Below are positions 7,626-15,718 of a DNA stretch of 64,000 bases, piece by piece. Under the pieces are notes generated by a model. That model was not told the origin of the DNA and did not search any database. It saw only the letters and a program-made list of their open reading frames with translations. Location of the stretch: contig QFZU02000020.1 in NCBI GenBank assembly GCA_003260025.2, positions 1 through 64,000 of the forward strand, given 5' to 3'. The translations under genes and the position numbers were made by a program. Position 1 is the stretch's first letter. Every line of letters begins with the position of its first letter. This DNA comes from Microbispora triticiradicis. Its GTDB lineage: Bacteria > Actinomycetota > Actinomycetes > Streptosporangiales > Streptosporangiaceae.

Positions 7626-9262
7626 GCGAGCGTTACGTCATCGGCGTCGACTACGGCACACTTTCCGGCCGTGCCGTGGTGGTGCGGGTGAGCGACGGCG
7701 AGGAGGTGGGCGGCGCCGTCCACGAGTACGCCCATCGGGTGATCGAGGAGGCGCTGCCGGGCTCGGGGGTCCGCCTCGGGCCCGACTGGGCGCTGCAGTC
7801 GCCGGCGGACTGGATCGACGTGCTTCGGCACGCGGTGCCGAAGGCCCTGGCCGCCGCGCAGGTCCCGGCCGAGCAGGTGGTGGGCATCGGCACCGACTTC
7901 ACCGCCTGCACGATCCTGCCCGTCACCGCCGACGGCCACCCGCTGTGCGAGCGCTTCCCCGAGCGGCCGCACGCCTGGCCGAAGCTCTGGAAGCACCACG
8001 CGGCCCAGCCCCACGCCGACCGGATCAACGCCCTGGCGGCCGAGCGCGGCGAGCCGTGGCTGCCGCGGTACGGCGGCAAGATCTCCTCGGAGTGGCAGTT
8101 CGCCAAGGGCCTGCAACTGCTGGAGGAGGACCCGGAGCTCTACGGCCTGGCCGACCGGTGGATCGAGGCGGCCGACTGGATCATCTGGCAGCTCGCCGGC
8201 GTGGAGACCCGCAACGTCTGCACCGCCGGATACAAGGGGATCTTCCAGGACGGCGCCTACCCCTCGGAGGAGTTCCTGGCCGCGCTCAACCCCGGCTTCG
8301 CGGGCTTCGCCGGGAAGCTGGGCACCGACCTCGCGCCGCTCGGCGGCCTCGCCGGCCGGCTGACCGCGCGGGCGGCCGAGTGGACGGGTCTGCCCGAGGG
8401 GATCGCCGTCGCGGTCGGCAACGTCGACGCCCACGTCACCGCGGCCGCGGCCGACGCCGTGCGGCCGGGCCAGATGGTCGCCATCATGGGCACCTCCACG
8501 TGCCATGTCATGTGCTCCGACCGGCTCGCCGAGGTGCCCGGCATGTGCGGGGTGGTGCAGGACGGCATCGTCCCCGGGCTGTGGGGCTACGAGGCGGGCC
8601 AGTCCGCCGTCGGTGACATCTTCGCCTGGTTCGTGGACAACTGCGTGCCCGCCTCGTACGCCGAGCGGGCCGCGGAGGCGGGACTCGGGCTGCACGAGTA
8701 CCTGACCTCGCTCGCGGCCGGGCAGAAGGTCGGGCAGCACGGACTGGTCGCGCTCGACTGGCACGGCGGCAACCGTTCGGTCCTGGTCGACCACACTCTG
8801 TCCGGGGTGGTCGTCGGGCAGACGCTCGCCACCCGCCCCGAGGACGTCTACCGCGCGCTCATCGAGGCGACCGCGTACGGCGCCCGCACGATCGTGGAGA
8901 CCTTCGAGGCCGCCGGGGTGCCGGTCGAGGAGTTCGTGGTCGCCGGCGGTCTGCTGAAGAACAAGTTCCTCATGCAGATCTACGCCGACGTGCTGCGCCG
9001 CCCGCTGTCGGTGATCGGCTCCGACCAGGGACCGGCGCTGGGCTCGGCGATCCACGCCGCCGTCGCCGCCGGGGCCTACCCCGACATCACCGCCGCCGCG
9101 GCGGCGATGGGCAAGCGCGACGCCGCGGTGTACGCGCCCGACAAGGAGCGGGCCGACGCCTACGACCGGCTGTACGCCGAGTACCGGAGGCTGCACGACC
9201 ACTTCGCGGACGGTGATCTCCTGCACCGGCTCCGCGCGATCAGGAACGAGGCCAGTGCATGA
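7613..9262 (+). CDS. araB: L-ribulokinase
   Basis: A 549-residue FGGY-family kinase that phosphorylates L-ribulose to L-ribulose 5-phosphate. The N-terminal phosphate-binding segment is VIGVDYGTLSGRAVVV. AraB-specific blocks include GTDFTACTILPV, WKHHAAQPHADRIN, GGKISSEWQFAKGLQLLEE and ALDWHGGNRSVLVDHTLSG; the ATP-binding C-terminal half has VVAGGLLKNKFLMQIYADVL. The GTG at 7613 has GGAG 5 nt upstream. Its stop overlaps araD (ATGA). It catalyses the second step of the AraA-AraB-AraD route to xylulose 5-phosphate. Confidence 0.95.
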   Translation: MSANSERYVIGVDYGTLSGRAVVVRVSDGEEVGGAVHEYAHRVIEEALPGSGVRLGPDWALQSPADWIDVLRHAVPKALAAAQVPAEQVVGIGTDFTACTILPVTADGHPLCERFPERPHAWPKLWKHHAAQPHADRINALAAERGEPWLPRYGGKISSEWQFAKGLQLLEEDPELYGLADRWIEAADWIIWQLAGVETRNVCTAGYKGIFQDGAYPSEEFLAALNPGFAGFAGKLGTDLAPLGGLAGRLTARAAEWTGLPEGIAVAVGNVDAHVTAAAADAVRPGQMVAIMGTSTCHVMCSDRLAEVPGMCGVVQDGIVPGLWGYEAGQSAVGDIFAWFVDNCVPASYAERAAEAGLGLHEYLTSLAAGQKVGQHGLVALDWHGGNRSVLVDHTLSGVVVGQTLATRPEDVYRALIEATAYGARTIVETFEAAGVPVEEFVVAGGLLKNKFLMQIYADVLRRPLSVIGSDQGPALGSAIHAAVAAGAYPDITAAAAAMGKRDAAVYAPDKERADAYDRLYAEYRRLHDHFADGDLLHRLRAIRNEASA

Positions 9263-9918
9263 TCGAAGAACTGCGCAGGACCGTGTGCCGGCTCCACACC
9301 GAGCTGGTGCGGTACGGCCTGGTGGTGTGGACGGCGGGCAACGTCTCGGGCCGGGTGCCCGGAGAGGACCTGTTCGTCATCAAGCCGAGCGGCGTGTCGT
9401 ACGACGACCTGACGCCCGAGTCGATCGTGGTGTGCGACCTGGACGGCCACCTCGTCGAGGGCGACCTCGCGCCCTCCAGCGACACGGCCGCGCACGCCTA
9501 CGTCTACCGGCACATGCCGGAGGTGAACGGCGTCGTGCACACCCACTCGACGTACGCCTCGGCGTGGGCGGCCCGCGGGGAGGCGATCCCGTGCGTGCTC
9601 ACGGCCATGGCCGACGAGTTCGGCGGCGAGATCCCCGTCGGTCCGTTCGCGCTGATCGGCAACGACGACATCGGCAAGGGGATCGTGGAGACCTTGACAG
9701 GTCACCGTTCCCGTGCGGTGCTGATGCAGAACCACGGAGTGTTCACCATCGGGGAGTCGCCGAAGGCGGCGGTCAAGGCCGCCGTCATGTGCGAGGACGT
9801 CGCCCGCACCGTCCACATCTCCCGTCAGCTCGGTGAGCCGCTGCCGATCGCCTCCGGCGACGTCGACAGCTTGTACGACCGCTATCAGAACGTCTACGGA
9901 CAGAGGAGTCACCTGTGA
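9259..9918 (+). CDS. araD: L-ribulose-5-phosphate 4-epimerase
   Basis: A 219-residue class II aldolase-family enzyme producing D-xylulose 5-phosphate. The phosphate loop is GNVSGR (27-32) and the KPSG motif is at 42-45. Zinc ligands fit His94 and His96 ([10 protein letters not shown]) and His159 (MQNHG). The acidic pair near 119-120 (MADEFGG) corresponds to the catalytic Asp region of the E. coli enzyme. It overlaps araB and araA by 4 nt on each side, so the three are one translational unit. The length matches the family. Confidence 0.95.
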   Translation: MIEELRRTVCRLHTELVRYGLVVWTAGNVSGRVPGEDLFVIKPSGVSYDDLTPESIVVCDLDGHLVEGDLAPSSDTAAHAYVYRHMPEVNGVVHTHSTYASAWAARGEAIPCVLTAMADEFGGEIPVGPFALIGNDDIGKGIVETLTGHRSRAVLMQNHGVFTIGESPKAAVKAAVMCEDVARTVHISRQLGEPLPIASGDVDSLYDRYQNVYGQRSHL

Positions 9919-11396
9919 GGTTTTGGTTCCTGACCGGCAGCCAGGGCCTGTACGGCGAGGACACGCTGCGGCAGGTGGCCGAGCAGTCCCAGCGCATCGC
10001 CGAGATCCTCGGCGAGGGGCTGCCGTTCGAGCTCGAGTGGCGGCCCGTGCTCACCGACGCGGCGGCGATCCGCCGGGTGTGCCTGGAGGCGAACGCCGAC
10101 GACGAGTGCATCGGCCTGATCGCGTGGATGCACACGTTCTCCCCGGCCAAGATGTGGATCGCCGGCCTGGACGCGCTGCGCAAGCCGCTGCTGCACCTGC
10201 ACACGCAGGCCAACGTCGAGCTGCCGTGGAGTTCCATCGACATGGACTTCATGAACCTCAACCAGGCCGCCCACGGCGACCGCGAGTTCGGTTACATCCA
10301 GTCCCGTCTGGGCGTGCCGCGCAAGACCGTCGCCGGGCACGTCAGCGACCCCGCGGTGGTGGCGCGGATCGGCACCTGGGCGCGGGCGGCGGCCGGCCGC
10401 GCCGAGGTCGGGTCGCTGCGCCTGGCCCGTTTCGGCGACAACATGCGCGACGTGGCGGTGACCGAGGGCGACAAGGTTGAGGCGCAGCTGCGGTTCGGGG
10501 TGTCGGTGAACACCTACGGGGTCAACGAGCTGGTCGAGGCCGTGGACGCCGCCGCGGACGCCGACGTCTCCGCGCTGGTCAAGGAGTACGACGACCTCTA
10601 CCGGATGGCGCCGGAGCTGCGCGTCGGCGGCGACCGGCACGAGTCGCTGCGTTACGCGGCGCGCATCGAGCTGGGCCTGCGCCAGTTCCTGGAGGGCGGC
10701 GGCTTCAAGGCGTTCACCACCAACTTCGAGGACCTCGGCGGGCTGCGTCAGCTTCCCGGCCTGGCCGTGCAGCGGCTGATGGCCGACGGCTACGGCTTCG
10801 GCGGCGAGGGCGACTGGAAGACCTCGGTGCTGCTGCGCACGCTGAAGGTGATGTCGGCGGGCCTGCCCGGCGGCACCTCCTTCATGGAGGACTACACCTA
10901 TCACCTCACTCCCGGCGAGGAGGTCATCCTCGGCGCGCACATGCTGGAGGTCTGCCCGACGATCGCGTCGGACACCCCCTCCTGCCAGATCCACCCGCTC
11001 AGCATCGGCGGGCGCGAGGACCCGGTCCGGCTCGTGTTCGACGCGGCGCCCGGCCCCGCCGTGGTGGTCGGCCTGTCCGACATGGGCGAGCGGTTCCGGC
11101 TGGTGGCCAACGAGATCGACGTGGTCGCCCCGCCCGAGCCGCTGCCGGCCCTGCCGGTCGCGCGGGCCGTCTGGCGGCCCCGGCCCGACCTCCGCACCTC
11201 CGCCGAGTCCTGGATCACGGCGGGCGCCCCGCACCACACCGTGCTGTCCTCGGCCCTCGGGGCCGAGGAGCTGACCGACTTCGCCGACATGCTGGGCGTC
11301 GAACTGCTCGTCATCGACGAGGCGACCACTCCCCGGCAGTTCGCGAAGGAACTGCGGTGGAACCAGGCCTACTACCGGCTCGCGCAGGGATTCTGA
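9915..11396 (+). CDS. araA: L-arabinose isomerase
   Basis: A 493-residue cytosolic Mn-dependent isomerase converting L-arabinose to L-ribulose, close to the 500 residues of the E. coli enzyme. It begins [14 protein letters not shown], and metal-site glutamates fit the segments [18 protein letters not shown] and [13 protein letters not shown]. The GTG start overlaps the araD stop (GTGA). It is the last gene of the operon and is followed within 6 nt by a 17-bp terminator stem. The order araB-araD-araA, rather than araBAD, is common in actinobacteria. Confidence 0.96.
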   Translation: MRFWFLTGSQGLYGEDTLRQVAEQSQRIAEILGEGLPFELEWRPVLTDAAAIRRVCLEANADDECIGLIAWMHTFSPAKMWIAGLDALRKPLLHLHTQANVELPWSSIDMDFMNLNQAAHGDREFGYIQSRLGVPRKTVAGHVSDPAVVARIGTWARAAAGRAEVGSLRLARFGDNMRDVAVTEGDKVEAQLRFGVSVNTYGVNELVEAVDAAADADVSALVKEYDDLYRMAPELRVGGDRHESLRYAARIELGLRQFLEGGGFKAFTTNFEDLGGLRQLPGLAVQRLMADGYGFGGEGDWKTSVLLRTLKVMSAGLPGGTSFMEDYTYHLTPGEEVILGAHMLEVCPTIASDTPSCQIHPLSIGGREDPVRLVFDAAPGPAVVVGLSDMGERFRLVANEIDVVAPPEPLPALPVARAVWRPRPDLRTSAESWITAGAPHHTVLSSALGAEELTDFADMLGVELLVIDEATTPRQFAKELRWNQAYYRLAQGF

Positions 11397-11401
11397 TCGT
11401 C

Positions 11402-11445
11402 CGGACGGGCCCCTCCCCAGGCTTCCCGGGGGAGGGGCCCGTCCG
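11402..11445 (+). terminator. strong terminator of the arabinose operon
   Basis: A perfect 17-bp inverted repeat (left arm CGGACGGGCCCCTCCCC, 11402-11418; right arm 11429-11445) with a 10-nt loop starts 6 nt after the araA stop. There is no long U tract, as is usual for high-GC actinobacteria. Confidence 0.88.
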
Positions 11446-11449
11446 CCGG

Positions 11450-11478
11450 TTACCCGCCTCCGCGCCGACTCCTATACA
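11450..11478 (+). promoter_or_regulatory. promoter of tRNA-Ala copy 1
   Basis: TTACCC (11450-11455), 17-bp spacer, TATACA (11473-11478). The same arrangement recurs before the second tRNA copy. Confidence 0.6.
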
Positions 11479-11493
11479 CTGGCTGCGTCGCAC

Positions 11494-11566
11494 GGGGCTA
11501 TAGCGCAGCTGGTAGCGCACCTCCATGGCATGGAGGGGGTCTGGGGTTCGAGTCCCCATAGCTCCA
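11494..11566 (+). tRNA. tRNA-Ala(GGC), copy 1
   Basis: A 73-nt cloverleaf. Acceptor GGGGCTA pairs with TAGCTCC (11559-11565), discriminator A. The anticodon stem is CCTCC/GGAGG with loop ATGGCAT, giving anticodon GGC at 11527-11529. The T arm contains GGTTCGAGTCC. No CCA is encoded (CAG follows). The G-U wobble pair typical of tRNA-Ala (G3-U70) is present. Confidence 0.96.
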
Positions 11567-11603
11567 CAGACAGCTTCACAAGTGGCTTCACAAGCAGGAT
11601 CGT

Positions 11604-11648
11604 CGAAGGGCGGTCGGACGGCGCGGCGCGCGGTCCGGCCGCCCTTCG
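11604..11648 (+). terminator. terminator after tRNA-Ala copy 1
   Basis: Left arm CGAAGGGCGGTCGGAC (11604-11619) pairs with GTCCGGCCGCCCTTCG (11633-11648), 16 pairs including one G-U, with a 13-nt loop. It starts about 38 nt beyond the tRNA. Confidence 0.8.
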
Positions 11649-11695
11649 TCGTCGTTCCCGGGCTCGGCGGGCGCGGCCGACGGCGTAAGGGTTGA

Positions 11696-11707
11696 CAATG
11701 ATCATTG
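11696..11707. promoter_or_regulatory. 12-bp perfect palindrome, candidate operator
   Basis: CAATGATCATTG is fully self-complementary and lies in an unusually AT-rich stretch (about 11690-11800) upstream of the methyltransferase promoter. The binding protein is unknown. Confidence 0.45.
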
Positions 11708-11749
11708 ACTCGTTTTCCTGCTGAAAAGCCTAAATAGCTTCGGTATGTC

Positions 11750-11779
11750 TTGACTTGATCGGGCGAAGCCCCCTATCTA
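11750..11779 (+). promoter_or_regulatory. candidate promoter of the methyltransferase gene
   Basis: TTGACT (11750-11755), 18-bp spacer, TATCTA (11774-11779). A transcript starting near 11786 would give a leader of about 20 nt. Confidence 0.5.
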
Positions 11780-11806
11780 GAAGAAAGCAAATACAGCTGA
11801 TCACCA

Positions 11807-12484
11807 ATGGCGGCCATGATGACAATCGAGTCAGGACCGGACAATCCGCGTCGGGAGTACCGGGCCATGCAGGCCGAGGCGTTCAATCGCATCGGAGCCC
11901 GGTACGACGAGGCGTTCCCACACAAGGAGGGACAGGTCGCCGCCGGTGAATGGTTGATCAAGCAGCTCCAGCCGGGAGCGCGGGTCCTCGACGTGGGCTG
12001 CGGCACCGGCGCTCCCACCGCGCAGCAGTTCGCCGAGGCGGGCTGCGAGGTCACCGGCATCGACATCTCCCCGGTCATGCTCGACCTGGCCAGGAAGAAC
12101 GTGCCGGTCGGCACGTTCTTCGAGACCGACGTGGTCGACCTCGACGCCTCGCTCGGCACGTTCGACGCCGCGACGGCCTTCTTCAGCCTCCTCATGCTGC
12201 CCCGGCCCCAGATCGAGCGGGCGCTCGGCCGGATCCACGCCGTGCTCGCGCCCGGCGGCCTCTTCTCGCTGAGCATGGTGGAGATCGACCTCGACGACGT
12301 GCCCTTCCAGTTCCTCGGCGCTCCCGTGCGGGTGACGGGGTATCTGCGCGACGAGTTGCGCGAGGTCGTCGAGGCCGCGGGATTCACCGTGCTGTCGGAG
12401 AACCACCTCTCGTACGCGCCGGCGACCACGCAGGCGCCGCCGGAGATCCAGCTCTTCGTCAACTGCCGGCGTGACCATCGCTGA
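11807..12484 (+). CDS. class I SAM-dependent methyltransferase
   Basis: A 225-residue cytosolic methyltransferase of unknown substrate. SAM motif I is VLDVGCGTGAPT (about residues 60-71), followed by VTGIDISPVMLDLARK (motif II region) and a post-motif region FFSLLMLPRPQIERAL that suggests a small-molecule methyltransferase. Start choices are the ATGs at 11807, 11816 and 11819; none has a strong ribosome binding site (only AAGAAAG at 11781-11787). It sits between two tRNA-Ala copies and 39 nt upstream of the phosphatase gene. An AT-rich upstream region unlike the surroundings hints at acquisition. Confidence 0.8.
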   Translation: MAAMMTIESGPDNPRREYRAMQAEAFNRIGARYDEAFPHKEGQVAAGEWLIKQLQPGARVLDVGCGTGAPTAQQFAEAGCEVTGIDISPVMLDLARKNVPVGTFFETDVVDLDASLGTFDAATAFFSLLMLPRPQIERALGRIHAVLAPGGLFSLSMVEIDLDDVPFQFLGAPVRVTGYLRDELREVVEAAGFTVLSENHLSYAPATTQAPPEIQLFVNCRRDHR

Positions 12485-12523
12485 ACGGCCGCATCCGTGT
12501 GGGGAGGCGGGGAGCCGTCGACC

Positions 12524-13972
12524 ATGCTGCACGATGTCAGCGCGATCGTCCGGGCCGTGGGCGACAGCCCCGGCCCGGAGGAGGCCACCAGGGCCCTGTG
12601 TGAGGCGGCGGTGCCGGGGCTGGCCGACGCCGCCGCGGTCTACGTGGACGGCGCCGCCTGGCACCGGGTCGATCCCGGCGGGCGGCTGCCGCCGCACTGG
12701 GCCGGCGACGAGGCCGGTGAGACCGGTGAGACCGCCCTGCTCGACGGGCGCCTGCTCGCCGTGCCGCTCCGGGCGTACGGAACGGTCGTCGGCTGCGCGC
12801 TCCTCGCGCGCGACGCCGGGCGGCCGCCGTTCGGCCCGGCGGACCTGTTCACCGCGGGACAGTTCGCCGTGCCCGCCGCGCTCACGATCTTCCACGGCCG
12901 GCGGGACCGCCGCCAGGTCGAGATCGTCGAGACGCTGGAGCGTGACATGCGCCCGGGCGCTCCGCCCGACCTGCCCGGGCTGGAGATCTCCTACCGGTAC
13001 CGGCCGGCGGCCGAGCGGGTGGGCGGCGATTGGTACGACGTGATCCCGCTGCCGGGCAGCAGGGTGGCCCTGGTCGTCGGTGACGTGATGGGTCACGGGC
13101 CGGCCGCCGCGGCCGTGATGGGCCGGCTGCGCACGGTCGTGCAGACCCTGGCCGCGCTCGATCTCCCGGCCGAGCAGGTGCTCCACTCGCTCGACGAGGT
13201 GGCGCAGCGGCTGGCCGAGCAGACCATCACGACCTGCGTCTACTGCGTGTACGACCCGGTGCTGCGCCGGTGCACGATCGCGAGCGCGGGCCACCTGCCG
13301 CCGATCCTCGTGGGCGCGGACGGCCGGGCGGAGGTGCTGGCGCCGCCCCAGTGCCCGCCGATCGGGCTGGGCCGCACCCCCTTCGAGACGACGGAGATCG
13401 CGGCGGAGGACGGCAGCATGCTCGTCCTCTACACGGACGGGCTCGTGGAGGAACGCGGGGAGGACATCGGCCAGCAGGTGGAGGACCTGCGCCGCCGGCT
13501 CTCGGACGGCACCTCGATCGAGGACCTGAGCGACGCCGTGCTGTCGGCCGCCCGGGCCGACGACGTCACGATGCTGGCCATCCGCTTCCGCGGCATCCCG
13601 AGCGAGCACGTCGCCCAGTGGATGATGGAGCCGCAGCCGATGACGCCGTCGCGTGTCCGCGGCCTGGTCCGCCGTACGCTCGACGCGTGGGGTCTCGCCT
13701 CGATGACCCCGGTGGCCGAGTTGCTCGCGTCGGAGCTCGTCACCAACGCCGTACGGCAGACGTCGCGGCCCGTCACGATCAGGCTGCTGCGCACCGATCA
13801 CCTGCTGTGCGAGGTCAGCGATGACAACCACCGCCTGCCGATGCAGCGCGAGCCCGGAGCCCTCGACGAGGACGGCAGAGGGCTGTACGTCGTCTCCCGG
13901 CTCGCCGAGCGCTGGGGGGCGAGCCGGGTCGCGGGAGGCAAGACGGTCTGGTTCTCCCTGGCGATCCCCTGA
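12524..13972 (+). CDS. GAF-like/SpoIIE-type PP2C phosphatase with C-terminal anti-sigma kinase-like HATPase
   Basis: A 482-residue signalling protein of the RsbU/SpoIIE class. Residues 1-125 are a poorly conserved GAF-like sensor. Residues about 145-355 are the PP2C-type phosphatase with metal-binding segments GGDWYDVIPL, VGDVMGHG and ADDVTMLAI. Residues about 375-482 form an HATPase_c_2 (RsbW-like) module with SELVTNAVRQ and DEDGRGLYVVSRLAERWG. Such fusions phosphorylate and dephosphorylate anti-anti-sigma factors in actinobacterial stress or developmental control. The ATG at 12524 is preceded by GGGGAG at a suitable distance; a GTG at 12497 is possible. No partner STAS or sigma gene is adjacent, so its partner is unknown. 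Confidence 0.85.
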   Translation: MLHDVSAIVRAVGDSPGPEEATRALCEAAVPGLADAAAVYVDGAAWHRVDPGGRLPPHWAGDEAGETGETALLDGRLLAVPLRAYGTVVGCALLARDAGRPPFGPADLFTAGQFAVPAALTIFHGRRDRRQVEIVETLERDMRPGAPPDLPGLEISYRYRPAAERVGGDWYDVIPLPGSRVALVVGDVMGHGPAAAAVMGRLRTVVQTLAALDLPAEQVLHSLDEVAQRLAEQTITTCVYCVYDPVLRRCTIASAGHLPPILVGADGRAEVLAPPQCPPIGLGRTPFETTEIAAEDGSMLVLYTDGLVEERGEDIGQQVEDLRRRLSDGTSIEDLSDAVLSAARADDVTMLAIRFRGIPSEHVAQWMMEPQPMTPSRVRGLVRRTLDAWGLASMTPVAELLASELVTNAVRQTSRPVTIRLLRTDHLLCEVSDDNHRLPMQREPGALDEDGRGLYVVSRLAERWGASRVAGGKTVWFSLAIP

Positions 13973-13978
13973 CGCGGG

Positions 13979-14007
13979 TTACGCTCACGCCGCCGAAGTC
14001 CTATACA
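13979..14007 (+). promoter_or_regulatory. promoter of tRNA-Ala copy 2
   Basis: TTACGC (13979-13984), 17-bp spacer, TATACA (14002-14007). The element and the flanking CTATACACTGGC match the promoter of copy 1. Confidence 0.6.
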
Positions 14008-14038
14008 CTGGCGGGGCGCCGCCGACGCGGCGTGGCAA

Positions 14039-14111
14039 GGGGCTATAGCGCAGCTGGTAGCGCACTTCCATGGCATGGAAGGGGTCTGGGGTTCGAGTCC
14101 CCATAGCTCCA
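14039..14111 (+). tRNA. tRNA-Ala(GGC), copy 2
   Basis: A 73-nt cloverleaf, anticodon GGC at 14072-14074. It is identical to copy 1 except for a compensating pair in the anticodon stem (CTTCC/GGAAG instead of CCTCC/GGAGG). No encoded CCA. Confidence 0.96.
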
Positions 14112-14130
14112 CGTCGCCGAATCATCTCAG

Positions 14131-14158
14131 GAGCCGTCCTCCGTCCGGAGGGCGGCTC
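14131..14158 (+). terminator. terminator after tRNA-Ala copy 2
   Basis: GAGCCGTCCTCCG (14131-14143) pairs with CGGAGGGCGGCTC (14146-14158) with one G-U. It is 19 nt beyond the tRNA and could also stop the convergent hxlR transcript. Confidence 0.8.
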
Positions 14159-14174
14159 TCGGCGTTCCGGCCGG

Positions 14175-14627
14175 TCAGTGGCCGGTGCGTACGAAGGCGA
14201 CCGCGTCCAGCGGGACGGTGTGCCCCTCCGGGTCGGTGAAGGACACGTCCAGCCGCGCCCCGGTCCGCCGATCGCGGCGTTCGACCGTCGGTCCCGCGAG
14301 CCGGGGCACGTGACGGTCCCCCCACTGCTGCAGCGCTCCGAGGATCACGAGTGCGTCGCGGCCCGAATCGGTCAGGTGGTACTCGTACCGGGTGCGGGCT
14401 CCGGTGTCGCGGTAGGGCCGCTTCTCGACGACGCCCGCACCGGCGAGCGTCGCCAGCCGGGTGGTCAGCAGATTCGTGGCGATCCCCAGGCGCTGCTGGA
14501 TGTCGGCGAAGCGGACGACTCCCGTGTGCAGCTCCCGCAGAATCAACGGCGTCCACCGCTCTCCGAGGAGGGTCACCGCCCGCTCGATGGAGCACGTCAT
14601 CGAGTCGGGGAGTTCGGTGGTCGTCAT
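14175..14627 (-). CDS. HxlR-family winged-helix regulator
   Basis: A 150-residue DNA-binding protein. The HxlR core spans residues about 10-100: CSIERAVTLLGERWTPLILR, then RFADIQQRLGIATNLLTTRL and a VVEKRPYRDTG wing. Cys12 sits at the conserved N-terminal position that senses redox or quinones in some relatives. It is divergent from a short-chain dehydrogenase 117 nt away, the usual arrangement for HxlR regulators that control the adjacent oxidoreductase. The start ATG has GCGAGG upstream. Confidence 0.85.
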   Translation of the reverse strand: MTTTELPDSMTCSIERAVTLLGERWTPLILRELHTGVVRFADIQQRLGIATNLLTTRLATLAGAGVVEKRPYRDTGARTRYEYHLTDSGRDALVILGALQQWGDRHVPRLAGPTVERRDRRTGARLDVSFTDPEGHTVPLDAVAFVRTGH

Positions 14628-14661
14628 CGCACGCCTCGCTCGCTCGTCGCCGGTGGGATAC

Positions 14662-14703
14662 AGGCTAGCCCGGGAAGGCTAACTTGCAATTTTAAAGTCA
14701 GGT
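14662..14703. promoter_or_regulatory. divergent hxlR / SDR promoter region
   Basis: On the minus strand TAGCCT (14662-14667) is a candidate -10 for hxlR. On the plus strand TAAAGT (14693-14698) is a candidate -10 for the SDR gene. The interval is AT-rich and contains the short inverted repeat ACTT...AAGT, a pattern seen at HxlR sites. Confidence 0.4.
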
Positions 14704-14743
14704 CCCTACCGTGGACGCCAGGACGTCGACGGATGGAGACACG

Positions 14744-15448
14744 ATGAGGATCGAAGGATCGGTCGCGCTGGTCACGGGCGCGAACCGCGGGCTGGGACGG
14801 CGCTTCGCGGCCGCGCTGCTGGACCGTGGCGCCGCCAAGGTGTACGCGGCGGCGCGCAGGCCGGAGACGGTCGACCTGCCGGGCGTGGTGCCGCTCGCCC
14901 TGGACATCACCGACCCCGCGTCCGTCCGGGCCGCCGCCGAGCGGGCCCGCGACGTGAACCTGCTGATCAACAACGCGGGGATCTCCACGGGCTCGTCGTT
15001 CCTCGCCGGTGCGCTCGACGACATCCGCCTGGAGATGGAGACGCACTACTTCGGCACGCTCGCCATGGCTCGTGAGTTCGCCCCGGTCCTGGGCCGCAAC
15101 GGGGGCGGCGCGATCCTCAACGTGCTGTCGGTGCTGTCGTGGTTCACCGCACCGCAGGTGGCCGGCTACTCCGCGGCCAAGGCCGCCGCGCTGCAGCTCA
15201 CCAACAGCCTCCGCCTCGAACTGAAGGAGCAGGGCACGCTCGTCACGGCGCTGCACGTCGGATACATGGACACCGACATGGCCGCCCACGTCGACGGCCC
15301 GAAGGTCGACCCGGCGGAGGTCGCCGCCCAGGCACTGCAGGGGATCGAGCAGGGGCGCTTCGAGGTGGTCGCCGACGACACGAGCCGCCAGGTGCGGGCC
15401 ATGCTGTCCGGCGACGTGGCCGGCCTGTATCCGCAGCTGGTGTCCTGA
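14744..15448 (+). CDS. short-chain dehydrogenase/reductase (classical SDR)
   Basis: A 234-residue NAD(P)-dependent oxidoreductase. The cofactor motif is TGANRGLG (11-18), NNAG follows at about 77-80, the catalytic Ser lies in LNVLSVLSW and the Tyr-Lys pair in AGYSAAKAA. The ATG at 14744 has GGAG 5 nt upstream; a longer GTG start at 14711 lacks one. The substrate is not evident. Divergent from an HxlR regulator that probably controls it. Confidence 0.88.
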   Translation: MRIEGSVALVTGANRGLGRRFAAALLDRGAAKVYAAARRPETVDLPGVVPLALDITDPASVRAAAERARDVNLLINNAGISTGSSFLAGALDDIRLEMETHYFGTLAMAREFAPVLGRNGGGAILNVLSVLSWFTAPQVAGYSAAKAAALQLTNSLRLELKEQGTLVTALHVGYMDTDMAAHVDGPKVDPAEVAAQALQGIEQGRFEVVADDTSRQVRAMLSGDVAGLYPQLVS

Positions 15449-15493
15449 ACGGCGGGCACATGATCACACGCCTGCCGGGTAGGGGCGAGTGCC

Positions 15494-15700
15494 ATGAAGA
15501 GAATCCTGCAGCTCGTCGTCACCCGCTGGCTGGCCCGTACGCCGATCGGGATGGTCGTGCTCGGCCTCGGCTGGCTCTTCATGCGCAAGCGGCGCTCGGA
15601 CCAGCGGCAGCAGGCGCAGACCCAGGTGCGCCGCGCGCCGGGACGCCGGTCGGACGACGCGTACGGCCGGCGGAGGCCGGTCGCGGGCGGCCGCCGCTGA
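15494..15700 (+). CDS. small conserved membrane-associated protein (DUF6203-like)
   Basis: A 68-residue basic protein. A single hydrophobic stretch (TPIGMVVLGLGWLFM, residues about 16-30) is followed by an Arg/Gln-rich tail. GGGGCGAG precedes the ATG. Proteins of this size and shape (amphipathic RWLARTP start, one membrane helix, basic tail) are common in Streptosporangiaceae; the DUF6203 label is from memory and tentative. No function is known. Confidence 0.6.
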   Translation: MKRILQLVVTRWLARTPIGMVVLGLGWLFMRKRRSDQRQQAQTQVRRAPGRRSDDAYGRRRPVAGGRR

Positions 15701-15718
15701 CAAGCCGCCGGTCGCCCG

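Noticed and set aside
6416-9226. A 936-codon open frame on the minus strand opposite the permease and araB genes
   Set aside because: Antisense shadow of high-GC codon bias: no family motifs, Arg/His/Gln-rich composition, no ribosome binding site, and it overlaps three well-supported genes.
13981-14038. Possible attachment-site core in the repeat before tRNA copy 2
   Set aside because: The shared sequence is explained by the duplicated tRNA promoter; no integrase gene is present in the window.
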